Assembly: GCA_964508195.1 (NCBI GenBank)
Contig: CAZDSH010000003.1
Location: 1 to 62,542, forward strand
Length of the DNA stretch: 62,542 nt
Direction of reading: 5' to 3'
Source: JAAYEV01 sp964508195
Lineage (GTDB): Bacteria; Bacillota; Clostridia; Ch29
This document shows, piece by piece, positions 25,600-33,973 of this stretch. The notes beneath the pieces were generated by a model that was not told the DNA's origin, did no database searches, and saw only the letters and a list, made by a program, of their open reading frames with translations. Every line of letters starts with the position of its first letter. Position 1 is the first letter of the stretch. The translations under genes were made by a program, and so were the position numbers.

Positions 25600-26082
25600 A
25601 TGGCGCATTTCACGGCTGAGGACTGGGAAGGCTTCGTAAAAGGGTTAATAAACGGAGATAAAAGAAAAAGTATGGAGGAACATATACTTACCTGCGATAC
25701 CTGTAGCGACAAATATCTATCCTATTTCTCCCAGAAGGAAGCTGAGGCTGCTTCTAAAGGGCTGCACCCGCAATTTGTTTCTAGGGTTATGAAGGACATT
25801 GACGACTTTGAAAGGCAAAGGGCTAAAATCGTACGAAAAGGACGTAATATGGCTTACTATATAGCCGTAGCCTGCCTTACGCTGTTCTTCGTATCAGTAG
25901 GCGTATTCGATAGTTTTATTTATATAGTGCCTGAAATAACGAAATCAATGGGCTCCCAAGGTTTATCCCTACCAAAAACCCATGAAAGCGTTATCAGGTT
26001 TGGATGGTCCGAGGAATTAATGAACAGTACTCTAATGTTTATTGATACGGTGAAACCAAAGGATAGGGAGGTTTTAGATTGA
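25600..26082 (+). CDS. Anti-sigma factor with ZAS-type zinc motif
   Basis: 160 residues. The cytosolic N-terminus carries H-x3-C-x2-C in EEHILTCDTC (about 28-35), the ZAS/zf-HC2 motif that binds zinc and holds an ECF factor. One membrane segment (about 88-108, YIAVACLTLFFVSVGVF) divides it from a short outer domain. It directly abuts the sigma factor gene, and its stop overlaps the TTG start of the next gene. Confidence 0.88.
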   Translation: MAHFTAEDWEGFVKGLINGDKRKSMEEHILTCDTCSDKYLSYFSQKEAEAASKGLHPQFVSRVMKDIDDFERQRAKIVRKGRNMAYYIAVACLTLFFVSVGVFDSFIYIVPEITKSMGSQGLSLPKTHESVIRFGWSEELMNSTLMFIDTVKPKDREVLD

Positions 26083-26909
26083 AAAAAAAGAGAAAGTTTA
26101 TAGTATTTATTCTATCGATAATACCGGGCCTCAGCCATTTGTATTTAGGCCTATTCACCAGGGGATATATATTCATGGGCACGGCTGCGGCGGGGATAAT
26201 AGGCGTATTAGGCCTTTGTGCCCTGTCACATAGCAGAAGGCCTATGATGCTGTTACTGGCTTTGCCGATACTGTGGTTTATTACCCTTATTGATAGTATG
26301 GCGTTAACGGATAGGGTTAATCGTAGCATGGGAGCAGGTTTTAATGGTGAAGAAGGCTCAATAACGGAACCGGGGTTGGGGTATAAGGAACTAAGCGCCC
26401 AGAACAAAAAAATAGTTACATGTCTGCTTTCGGTGATCCCCGGGGCTGGGCACATGTTTCTGGGGTATCAGCGGTTGGGGTTAGAGCTTATGACCTTATT
26501 TTTCTTCTGTTTCTTTTTTATTGATTGGTTAAGGGTCGGGCTTTTTATGTTTATTATACCGGTTATCTGGTTTTATAGTTTGTTTGATGCATTGCATAGG
26601 GCATCTAACGGGGATGAACTTACAGCGGATGAGGATGCCTCAATGTTTGACGCAATAGGTAGGTACGGGGTTGGCCTGAACGGTTCAAAACTGTTAGGCG
26701 GCGGGCTCATTGTATTGGGGACGTTGCTTATATTTGATAGGATCATATCACCTATGATCCCTTACGAAATAAGGAATTATTTACAGACCGGTATAGTGGC
26801 TTTACTTTTTATAGCGGGGGGCATTAGGATTTTATTAAACAGGTCTACGAAGGCCGATACGAAGAAAGAGACTAAGGGGGCTATGGAACAGTGCGAAAAC
26901 AAAGAGTAG
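26079..26909 (+). CDS. Polytopic membrane protein with duplicated halves
   Basis: 276 residues with TTG start overlapping the anti-sigma stop by 4 bp, GGGAGG upstream. Two similar halves each begin with a loop of the form S-[IV]-IPG-x2-H-[LM]-[YF]-LG (SIIPGLSHLYLG near residue 13, SVIPGAGHMFLGYQ near 113) and continue into several membrane helices; a third hydrophobic block fills the C-terminus. The motif recalls TM2/DUF5683-like proteins. Its function is unknown; as a member of a sigma/anti-sigma operon it may sense or answer envelope stress. Confidence 0.75.
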   Translation: MKKKRKFIVFILSIIPGLSHLYLGLFTRGYIFMGTAAAGIIGVLGLCALSHSRRPMMLLLALPILWFITLIDSMALTDRVNRSMGAGFNGEEGSITEPGLGYKELSAQNKKIVTCLLSVIPGAGHMFLGYQRLGLELMTLFFFCFFFIDWLRVGLFMFIIPVIWFYSLFDALHRASNGDELTADEDASMFDAIGRYGVGLNGSKLLGGGLIVLGTLLIFDRIISPMIPYEIRNYLQTGIVALLFIAGGIRILLNRSTKADTKKETKGAMEQCENKE

Positions 26910-27817
26910 GGACTTTATCCCTTGGTATTTTACTAATCCTGTTAGGTATCGTTATATTGGCTGCCCAGTTCAGGCAGATGCTCATTCTTGATGCACTGTT
27001 GACTTGGTGGCCCCTTATGCTGGTCCTTATAGGGGGAGAAATTCTGTGGTATGTATACGTGTCAAAGGGACAGGATACGAAGGTTAAATACGATGCCTTT
27101 AGCATCTTCCTAGTGATGATTATCGTATTTTTCAGTATAGGGATGTACGCCCTGACCGCTACAGGTGTCGTTGATGAGATGACTTGGAGGATGAAAAGCA
27201 GTATTATGACGGTGGACGTACAACCCCGGGGATTTCCCATAGACGAAGGGGTAGAAAGGATCGTTGTGTATGCCCCCGGCGGAAGGTTGGATATCAAAAA
27301 AGGCGTCGATTCGGAGATAATGGTTTTCGGTCGGGCGGTAGTGAATGCCGTCGATGTTGAAGAGGCCGGCGCTTTGATAGAAGAAAATCCAGTAACTGTT
27401 CAACGAAGTGGAAACATTTTGTTCGTACAATTTCCATCGGATATTAGACCCGGGGGCCCCGGACCTAGTATAAGGGAATTACGGTATACTCTATTACTTC
27501 CAACGGATAGGGCCGTAGAGATTAGCGGCGATTATTTCTATATAGATGTCGATGCCGATGCATTGGGCAAAGCCTGGCTCCTAAAGGGTAATGGTACGTT
27601 AAATACTGTAGTTACCAAGGATGCCGATCTATTTTTAGAGGCATGGGTTTATAATACGGGCCAGCTTAAAGGGAACGTAAACTGGGAAATCGAAGAATTG
27701 GCCATTAGCCCCGAGGGGAGGACAACGACCTATAAAGGATACCTAAAATGGGGGGAAGGTATCAATAAAGCGGACATTTTTATCGATAGCGGGGAGATCA
27801 CGGTAAAGGAATTATAA
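26891..27817 (+). CDS. LiaF-like membrane protein of the ECF operon
   Basis: 308 residues from GTG 26891, overlapping the previous gene by 19 bp. The N-terminal LiaI/LiaF-type module has short paired helices (LSLGILLILLGIVILAAQF, LLTWWPLMLVLIGGEILW) and one more helix near 80-100. The remaining 200 residues are beta-rich and probably external. LiaF-type proteins adjust envelope-stress signalling. It is the last gene of the operon, followed by a strong terminator. Confidence 0.75.
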   Translation: MRKQRVGTLSLGILLILLGIVILAAQFRQMLILDALLTWWPLMLVLIGGEILWYVYVSKGQDTKVKYDAFSIFLVMIIVFFSIGMYALTATGVVDEMTWRMKSSIMTVDVQPRGFPIDEGVERIVVYAPGGRLDIKKGVDSEIMVFGRAVVNAVDVEEAGALIEENPVTVQRSGNILFVQFPSDIRPGGPGPSIRELRYTLLLPTDRAVEISGDYFYIDVDADALGKAWLLKGNGTLNTVVTKDADLFLEAWVYNTGQLKGNVNWEIEELAISPEGRTTTYKGYLKWGEGINKADIFIDSGEITVKEL

Positions 27818-27830
27818 AGCGTAAAGGGAA

Positions 27831-27861
27831 AAAGGCCCAGTATTCATCGGTCTGGGCCTTT
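27831..27861. terminator. Bidirectional terminator
   Basis: AAAGGCCCAG (27831-27840) and CTGGGCCTTT (27852-27861) form a perfect 10-bp stem between the ECF operon (+) and the LysM gene (-). Confidence 0.8.
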
Positions 27862-27869
27862 ACATACGT

Positions 27870-28964
27870 CTAATCGTTGTCTTTATCCCTTCGGCTGCCC
27901 GGTACGCATATCACCTGGCCTATCTGCAAATTATTCGGATCCACGTTCGGGTTTAGCCGCCTTAGTTCATCGACGGTCGTGTTAAACCTCCTTGCAAGGT
28001 TAAAGAACGTATCCCCGGATCTGATGGTATAGGGCCTAGATCCCGATGGGCATTCCGTCGGCGGTGTCGGCGTCGCTGCGGGTATACATATCACCTGGCC
28101 TATCTGCAAATTATTCGGATCCACGTTCGGGTTCAATCGCCTTAGTTCATCGACGGTCGTGTTAAACCTCCTTGCAAGGTTAAAGAACGTATCCCCGGAT
28201 CTGATGGTATAGGGCCTCGACCCCGATGGGCACCCCGTCGGCGGTGTCGGCGTCGCTGCGGGTATACATATCACCTGACCTATCTGCAAATTATTCGGAT
28301 CCACATTCGGGTTTAGCCGTATTAGCTCATCAATAGTCGTGTTAAACCTCCTTGCAAGGTTAAAGAAGGTATCCCCGGATCTGATGGTATAGGGCCTCGA
28401 CCCCGATGGGCACCCCGTCGGCGGTGTCGGCGTCACTTTAGGTATACATATTATCTGACCTACTAGCAGTGCATCGGGATTAACGCCGGGGTTTGCATCT
28501 ATAAGGGCCTCGAGGGGAACATCGAATCTTCGGGCTATGGCATAGAAAGTATCCCCCGCCCTTATTCTATAGGATTCAGTATCTTTTGGACATTCGACGG
28601 GTTCCCCTAAGGGAACGCAAATTCTCTGGCCTATCATCAACCTATCAGGGTTGATCCCCGGGTTTGCCTCCAGTAGATCATCCAAGGATATATTAAACCG
28701 GCGGGAAAGGGAAAACAGGGTATCCCCTTCACGGATAGTGTAGAAATTGCCCCCGGGACAGGGTGGCGGTGAAGGCACCGGTTGTGTGGGAATACAGATT
28801 ATCTGGCCTACCTGAAGCAAATTGGGATTAGCCGTGGGATTAGCTGCTATCAATGCCTCTACCGTCGTATTATAACGTTGTGCAAGCAAATAAAAAGTAT
28901 CGCCGGGCCTGACGGTATAGGCGAAGGTATTTGGAGGACATTGTCTCCCCATAAAATTATACAC
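27870..28964 (-). CDS. Protein with six LysM domains
   Basis: 364 residues made almost only of LysM domains at about 14-60, 75-120, 130-176, 190-237, 250-297 and 310-356, joined by Pro/Thr-rich linkers (PTPPTGCPSGS). Each starts with YT[VI]R-x-GDTF and ends with QVGQ[IV]IC[IV]P. LysM binds peptidoglycan N-acetylglucosamine. There is no signal peptide, which fits spore-cortex-associated LysM proteins such as SafA-type factors deposited from the mother cell; this role is inference. The start is GTG with GAGGAGGTG 9 bases upstream. The last three domains are almost identical at DNA level. Confidence 0.9.
   Translation of the reverse strand: MYNFMGRQCPPNTFAYTVRPGDTFYLLAQRYNTTVEALIAANPTANPNLLQVGQIICIPTQPVPSPPPCPGGNFYTIREGDTLFSLSRRFNISLDDLLEANPGINPDRLMIGQRICVPLGEPVECPKDTESYRIRAGDTFYAIARRFDVPLEALIDANPGVNPDALLVGQIICIPKVTPTPPTGCPSGSRPYTIRSGDTFFNLARRFNTTIDELIRLNPNVDPNNLQIGQVICIPAATPTPPTGCPSGSRPYTIRSGDTFFNLARRFNTTVDELRRLNPNVDPNNLQIGQVICIPAATPTPPTECPSGSRPYTIRSGDTFFNLARRFNTTVDELRRLNPNVDPNNLQIGQVICVPGSRRDKDND
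27896..28435. repeat. Three near-identical 180-bp LysM-coding repeats
   Basis: The block beginning with CATATCACCTGGCCTATCTG starts near 27908, 28088 and 28268 (one base differs in the last), a 180-bp period equal to 60 codons. The units differ at only a few positions, which shows recent duplication or gene conversion. Confidence 0.85.
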
Positions 28965-29297
28965 TTAAATATCACCTCCTCAATATAGGGTATTCAGGGA
29001 GCGGAAAAATGTTCTAAAATGGCGGAAATATTTAAGTTAATGGCCATAAAACAGCGGGGGTAAACATCGGATAACGGTGATATATTGGCAAGGTATGAAG
29101 GAGAGCGATGAAGGGTATCTTTAGGTAGGGTATAAAACCCTTAGGTGACTGGAGCAAGGGGCAGGATATACATGCAGCGTATACAAAACGGGCAACCGGT
29201 TACATTTTGGACAAAACAGGGAGGAATAGGATATAATATTGGAGGGCGGTGTACTATGCCAGGGCTTTATGTTTAATTTTTAAAGGGAGGGGATTCT
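28965..29297. other. Intergenic region, no gene
   Basis: About 330 bp between divergent genes. TATAAT occurs near 29231 with TTGGAC 19 bases before it, a possible weak promoter for the macrodomain gene. No RNA family is recognised. Confidence 0.4.
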
Positions 29298-29843
29298 ATG
29301 CAAAACCAAAGGATACATCCAGTAGAGGGAAGGGTAGAGGTTATAAAGGGCGATATCACCCAAATGGAAACGGACGCCATAGTAAACGCAGCGAATAATT
29401 CGCTCCTAGGGGGCGGAGGTGTTGACGGTGCTATACATAGGGCTGCTGGGCATCGGCTTTTGGAAGAATGTAAAACCCTGGGCGGCTGTGAAACGGGTAA
29501 AGCGAAGATGACTAAGGGCTATAGGCTGCCGGCTAAAATGGTTATACATACCGTGGGACCAATCTGGCGGGGCGGGGATCAGGGTGAACCGAAGTTGCTA
29601 CGGGATTGTTACATTAATTCCCTTGAACTGGCCATAAAAAATGGCGCCCGCAGTATAGCCTTTCCGTCCATAAGTACAGGGGTGTACGGTTATCCTGTTG
29701 ATAAGGCTGCGGTCATTGCCTGTCAAGGGGTTAAGGACGTACTGCAAAAATACCCCGCGGACAAATTAGAAAAAGTATACTTCGTATGCTTTGATAATAA
29801 AAATTTTGATATATACACGGACCTGATGCGTACATTTTATTGA
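29298..29843 (+). CDS. Macrodomain protein (MacroD-type ADP-ribosyl hydrolase)
   Basis: 181 residues, one macro domain. The MacroD signature is seen as VNAANNSLLGGGGVDGAIHRAAG (reported here by its parts NAANNS and GGGGVDGAIH, about 34-51) and the phosphate loop PSISTGVYGYP (about 120-130). Such enzymes remove ADP-ribose from proteins or hydrolyse O-acetyl-ADP-ribose. The ribosome site AAGGGAGGGG supports the start. The sirtuin gene begins 16 bp later; sirtuins make O-acetyl-ADP-ribose, so the two activities are chemically linked. Confidence 0.92.
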   Translation: MQNQRIHPVEGRVEVIKGDITQMETDAIVNAANNSLLGGGGVDGAIHRAAGHRLLEECKTLGGCETGKAKMTKGYRLPAKMVIHTVGPIWRGGDQGEPKLLRDCYINSLELAIKNGARSIAFPSISTGVYGYPVDKAAVIACQGVKDVLQKYPADKLEKVYFVCFDNKNFDIYTDLMRTFY

Positions 29844-29859
29844 CATGGGAGGTGTTGAT

Positions 29860-30471
29860 ATGACAGACCTGGTTGCTATAACCGGGGCCGGAATATCTAA
29901 AGCAAGCGGTATACCGACCTTCGCCGAAACGGAGGGTTTACGGGATAAGTTAAGCCGTAGCTACTTTTATGCCCACCCCGGGGATTTTTATAATACGGTA
30001 TTGGAAATGAAAAAAGGTGTAGACAGGGCCGAGCCCAACGAGGCCCATATATCCCTGGCGGAATACGGGGTACCGGTGATAACCATGAATATTGACGGAT
30101 TACACAGTAGGGCAGGCAGTAAAAATGTCCTCGAAGTCCATGGCAATTTAGATTATGTGGAATGCCCGAAATGTAAAACAAAGCATGATTATAGTGAAGT
30201 AGAGGAATCTATACATTGTAAAAAATGTGGTGCCCTATACGAACCTAATGTAGTACTTTACGGGGACAGCATACGCCATTTTTATGAGGCCACTAAACGA
30301 GCCAGCTCATGTAAACAGGTACTCGTAGTAGGTACATCCTTTTATACCTCAACGGTAAACGTTTTTGTTGATAGTGCTCGGATGGCCGGCGTTAGGATTC
30401 ATGTAATAAATAAAGATGCGGAAACCGAGGTAGCTAAGTTCCTAAAGGGGTATTATGAAAAACAAAAATAG
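29860..30471 (+). CDS. Sir2-family NAD-dependent protein deacylase, short form
   Basis: 203 residues, shorter than the usual 235-250. It keeps the NAD loop GAGISKASGIPTF (9-21), MNIDGLH (76-82), catalytic His94 in LEVHGN and a zinc site C102-x2-C105...C120-x2-C123. The arginine normally following the phenylalanine of the NAD loop (PxFR) is alanine here. ATG 29860 has GGGAGGTG 6 bases upstream. It forms an operon with the macrodomain gene. It is not a SirTM-type protein by its catalytic His, so deacylation is the best guess, but the changes around the NAD loop leave activity uncertain. Confidence 0.88.
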   Translation: MTDLVAITGAGISKASGIPTFAETEGLRDKLSRSYFYAHPGDFYNTVLEMKKGVDRAEPNEAHISLAEYGVPVITMNIDGLHSRAGSKNVLEVHGNLDYVECPKCKTKHDYSEVEESIHCKKCGALYEPNVVLYGDSIRHFYEATKRASSCKQVLVVGTSFYTSTVNVFVDSARMAGVRIHVINKDAETEVAKFLKGYYEKQK

Positions 30472-30510
30472 GTACCGGTGCGATGATGGCGGGGGGTAGG
30501 GTACCCCCGT

Positions 30511-32001
30511 TTAGTCCGTAGTATCCGGATCTATGGGAAGGGATACACTAAATATGCTGCCCTGCCCCCTTTGGCTTGTTACTTTGATGCTACCGCCATG
30601 GATTTCTACTAACTGTCTAGCAATGGATAGCCCAAGGCCGGGACTTTTTTTTGCGTCACCCCGGGATTTATCCACCTTATAGAATCTTTCCCAAATCTTA
30701 TCCTGTTCGTCCCGGGGTATGCCTATGCCGGTATCCTCAACCTCGAACAAAATAGAGTTTCCATCCTTTGAAGAGTAAGCCCTAAGCCATATAGTACCAC
30801 CCTTAGGCGTATACTGGACCGCATTGTCTAAAAGGTTTATAAGCACTTGGTGCATCCTATGGGGATCGGCCTGAAGGTTTGGTAGCCCATCCTCTATGCG
30901 TAACCTTAAACGGATATTTTTTCGTGCCGCCCGGGCCATGGCACTGTTAACGCTACGGCTTACCAGTTCCCCAACCTGTAAAGGTTCCCTATTGAGTCTA
31001 ATATCGCCGCTTTCTATAGAGGACAACTCTAACAGATCCTGGAGCAAACGGTTTAAATACATGCTATTATCCAGTATCAGGTGTAAATATTTATATTGAT
31101 CCTCCGGGGGCAATAGACCGTCAAGCATTAATTCAGTATAACCGCGGATAGCGCTTAAGGGTGTCCTAAAATCGTGGGACACATTATCCAATAAATTCTT
31201 GCGCATAAGGGCGAGCTTTTTTTGTTCCAGAACGGTTTTTTCTATTTCCGCAGCGGCGTAATTATAGGCCCGGGTAATCTGGGCGATCTCGTCATTGCCG
31301 GTAACGGGTATACGACTCTTAAAGTTTCCCGAGGCTAGCTCCCGGGCTGATCTGTTTATAGATCGAAGGGGCTGGGCGATGTTCCTCGATAAGGAAAAGG
31401 CTATAAAACCTGCAATCAATGTGGCACCTAACCCCGATAAAATGATAAGTTTGCTTAAATGGGCAATGGTGTCCTCTATTCCCTTTAAAGGTGCATCAAG
31501 GATTATTATACCTTTAACTTCTTCGAGTTCGTCATTTTCCTCTAGCATTTTCGGAACGGGGATGGGCATAGCGACTAGCAAACGTTTAGCCCCCGGCCCG
31601 AAGGCCTTTTTAGTTAGGGCGTTACCCATAAAGACCTGTTCTAGCTCATGCTTTTCAAAGCTAAGGGCTTCAACGCCCCTATGTTCGCCCTTCGACGGTA
31701 ATGTCCTGGCCACCGCCTGACCCTCCGCGTTTAGAACCCTTATTTCCATATCAAAGGATTCAGCAAGGGGCGTTACTATATCAGGTATCTGTTCCCCTTT
31801 ATCCTTATCTAATGTCTCCTGTATCAAGTTTGCCGCGATTTCTGCCTGTTGTTTTATCTCAAGTTCCCTCACGCCATAGAAATATTTTTCTACTAAATAA
31901 GAGAGCAGGGCACCTACCGCTATTAAGGTGATAAATATAACGGCCATAAAGCTGAGGAGGAGTTTACCAAATATGCTCTTTGGTCTTATGAAACGCCTCA
32001 T
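30511..32001 (-). CDS. Sensor histidine kinase
   Basis: 496 residues. TM1 (about 13-35) and TM2 (about 185-207) bound an extracellular sensor of about 150 residues; HAMP (about 208-260), HisKA with the phospho-accepting His in NVSHDFRTPLSAIRGY, and an HATPase domain with N box (NLLDNAVQYTP), G1 (DTGIGIP) and G2 (GLGLSIA). Its ATG overlaps the stop of the response regulator by 4 bp, so the two are translated together. The stimulus is unknown. Confidence 0.93.
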   Translation of the reverse strand: MRRFIRPKSIFGKLLLSFMAVIFITLIAVGALLSYLVEKYFYGVRELEIKQQAEIAANLIQETLDKDKGEQIPDIVTPLAESFDMEIRVLNAEGQAVARTLPSKGEHRGVEALSFEKHELEQVFMGNALTKKAFGPGAKRLLVAMPIPVPKMLEENDELEEVKGIIILDAPLKGIEDTIAHLSKLIILSGLGATLIAGFIAFSLSRNIAQPLRSINRSARELASGNFKSRIPVTGNDEIAQITRAYNYAAAEIEKTVLEQKKLALMRKNLLDNVSHDFRTPLSAIRGYTELMLDGLLPPEDQYKYLHLILDNSMYLNRLLQDLLELSSIESGDIRLNREPLQVGELVSRSVNSAMARAARKNIRLRLRIEDGLPNLQADPHRMHQVLINLLDNAVQYTPKGGTIWLRAYSSKDGNSILFEVEDTGIGIPRDEQDKIWERFYKVDKSRGDAKKSPGLGLSIARQLVEIHGGSIKVTSQRGQGSIFSVSLPIDPDTTD

Positions 32002-32690
32002 ACGTTGTTCACCTCGAATTTATATCCTATGCCCCATACCGTTTGGATGTACTGGTACCGATTCGTGTTAAGTTTTTGGCGAAGCCTTTTTATATGCTCA
32101 TCGACGGTGCGGGTACTGCCTGAATAATCGTACCCCCAAATACGCTGGAGTATTTCATCCCTAGAAAAAAGCCGCCCCGGTTGTTGTATGAGCAGTGATA
32201 AGAGTTCGAACTCCTTCGGCGATAGCTCAATAGGCTTGTTATTCCGTAATACGCGGTAACTGCTTATATCAACGGTCAAATCTGAAATGGTTATTACCTT
32301 TGCTATGTTGTATTCCTTGGCCCGGCGGATAAGCGCTTTAACACGGGTTGCAAGCTCCCTAGGGCTAAAGGGCTTTACCACATAATCATCGGCACCGATC
32401 TGTAGGCCAAGGATTCTGTCGGCTTCGGAGGCTTTAGCCGTTAACATTATGATAGGAATACCCTTTCGTAAACCCCTTCGGATACGACGGCATACTTCCC
32501 AGCCGTCTAAAACCGGAAGCATAATATCCAGGATCACGACTTCATAATCATTTTTGTCTATTAAATCTAGGGCAGTTTTGCCGTCAAAGGCAGTATCCAC
32601 CGCAAAGCCCTCGGCTTTAAGTACGATGGATACCATATCACATATATCACTATCGTCATCAACGACCAATATATTGCCGGTCCATTGCAT
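31998..32690 (-). CDS. OmpR/PhoB-family response regulator
   Basis: 230 residues. The receiver domain has the acidic pair VVDDDSD, the phospho-accepting Asp in VVILDIMLPVLDG (about 54) and Lys in VVKPFSPREL. The winged-helix output domain ends with TRTVDEHIKRLRQKL and TVWGIGYKF. It is the first gene of a two-gene operon with the kinase. The target genes are not evident; the membrane protein upstream on the same strand is one candidate. Confidence 0.94.
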   Translation of the reverse strand: MQWTGNILVVDDDSDICDMVSIVLKAEGFAVDTAFDGKTALDLIDKNDYEVVILDIMLPVLDGWEVCRRIRRGLRKGIPIIMLTAKASEADRILGLQIGADDYVVKPFSPRELATRVKALIRRAKEYNIAKVITISDLTVDISSYRVLRNNKPIELSPKEFELLSLLIQQPGRLFSRDEILQRIWGYDYSGSTRTVDEHIKRLRQKLNTNRYQYIQTVWGIGYKFEVNNV

Positions 32691-32726
32691 CTAAGACACC
32701 ACCTTCGAATCCTATTACCCTTAATA

Positions 32727-33887
32727 TTAACCTTCGCTAATGCTATGGCCGGCACCTGCCTTATCGTTAAAATATCTATCTGTAATATAAAGCCAACAGG
32801 CGGCAAATATCGAAGGGGCACCTTTCAGTAGCCGTTGAACATTAGATACTATTCCCGCAAAGGCTTTATCCATTAATCCGTAGACCGTAAAGAACTTTTT
32901 ATGCCGATACCATGTAGCGAGTCTAACGATTGTAAAGACTAAAAGGCTTGAAAGTATAATCGCTACGGGCTTGTTAAACGTTTCTAAAAGGCCCGTTAAG
33001 TATAAGGGGACGAATATTATCGTGTAATGGGATACGAACAAAAATAGGGAACCTTTACCCACATTGGCCAATATCCGCATTAGTGCAGTTGTTTTCACCC
33101 TACGTAAAGCGAATACGTACATCAATAACATTGCCATGCCTACACCAAACATAATAAAGGATATACTCATGTTTATGCGACGGATAGGCTGAAAATAACG
33201 GTGTATAAATAGTCCCGCTACTATAAGGGGTACCCCTACCATGAGGAGCCAAGGGCCTACGCCCTTTGCCTTTAAATAATAGCCTAGGCAAAACCCTAGG
33301 GCGTTAAGCCCGGCTATTGCAAGTAGCGGGAATGTATCCCCAAGGATATCCAGCCGGGGCTTTGTTCCAGGCGGGCCTATGAGGATATAATGCCCTATGA
33401 GCATCAACAGTCCCGTTATTACAATACATGTCACGCTTTTTTTAAGGGACAGAAACTTTTTTGCCCTTAAAAATATCGCGGCTATTATAAAAAGGGATAC
33501 CGCCTGGGCTTGAAGCACGCCCCAGGCCTTCGATAGAAAAACGCCTATTAGGAACAATTGGCTAAATCTCTTTAAATAAAAATAAAACACCGTGCTAAAA
33601 TCGTGTGCCCTCCGGAGCCGCGATGTAATCGAAAGGTACAGGGCCGCCCCCGAGATGGTATAGAAAAAGGGTGTGGCCATATCCCCTACAGAGTTTGCAC
33701 CAAACAGGCTTACTATACTATGGGAGCCCCCTGCGTAAAACCAATGCAGACCATGGCTAAAAACCATCATTATTATAGCTAATCCCCGGATAGAATCTAT
33801 GGAAAGGATTCTTTCGCCGCCCTCTGTTAAAAGTTTAGCCGTAGCCGGCGACGTATTCCGCGGTATCGAACAAGTACTTTGCATCAT
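32727..33887 (-). CDS. Polytopic membrane acyltransferase-like protein (DUF1624/heparan-alpha-glucosaminide acetyltransferase type)
   Basis: 386 residues with about ten membrane helices. The first helix carries LSIDSIRGLAIIMMVFSHGLHW, which is typical of membrane acyltransferases with an early Asp-x2-RG and a conserved His. Such proteins move acyl groups across the membrane to sugars or polymers. The preferred start is ATG 33887, with AAAGGGGG about 5-6 bases upstream; the frame extends further upstream without a ribosome site. It precedes the two-component operon on the same strand by 37 bp and could be co-transcribed. Confidence 0.75.
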   Translation of the reverse strand: MMQSTCSIPRNTSPATAKLLTEGGERILSIDSIRGLAIIMMVFSHGLHWFYAGGSHSIVSLFGANSVGDMATPFFYTISGAALYLSITSRLRRAHDFSTVFYFYLKRFSQLFLIGVFLSKAWGVLQAQAVSLFIIAAIFLRAKKFLSLKKSVTCIVITGLLMLIGHYILIGPPGTKPRLDILGDTFPLLAIAGLNALGFCLGYYLKAKGVGPWLLMVGVPLIVAGLFIHRYFQPIRRINMSISFIMFGVGMAMLLMYVFALRRVKTTALMRILANVGKGSLFLFVSHYTIIFVPLYLTGLLETFNKPVAIILSSLLVFTIVRLATWYRHKKFFTVYGLMDKAFAGIVSNVQRLLKGAPSIFAACWLYITDRYFNDKAGAGHSISEG

Positions 33888-33973
33888 GCTAACCCCCTTT
33901 GCTATATTAAATATAACAAAGGGTTTTAAAGCCCTATTCAACAAACTTTAAACAAAGTGTAAACTTTTCGTAG

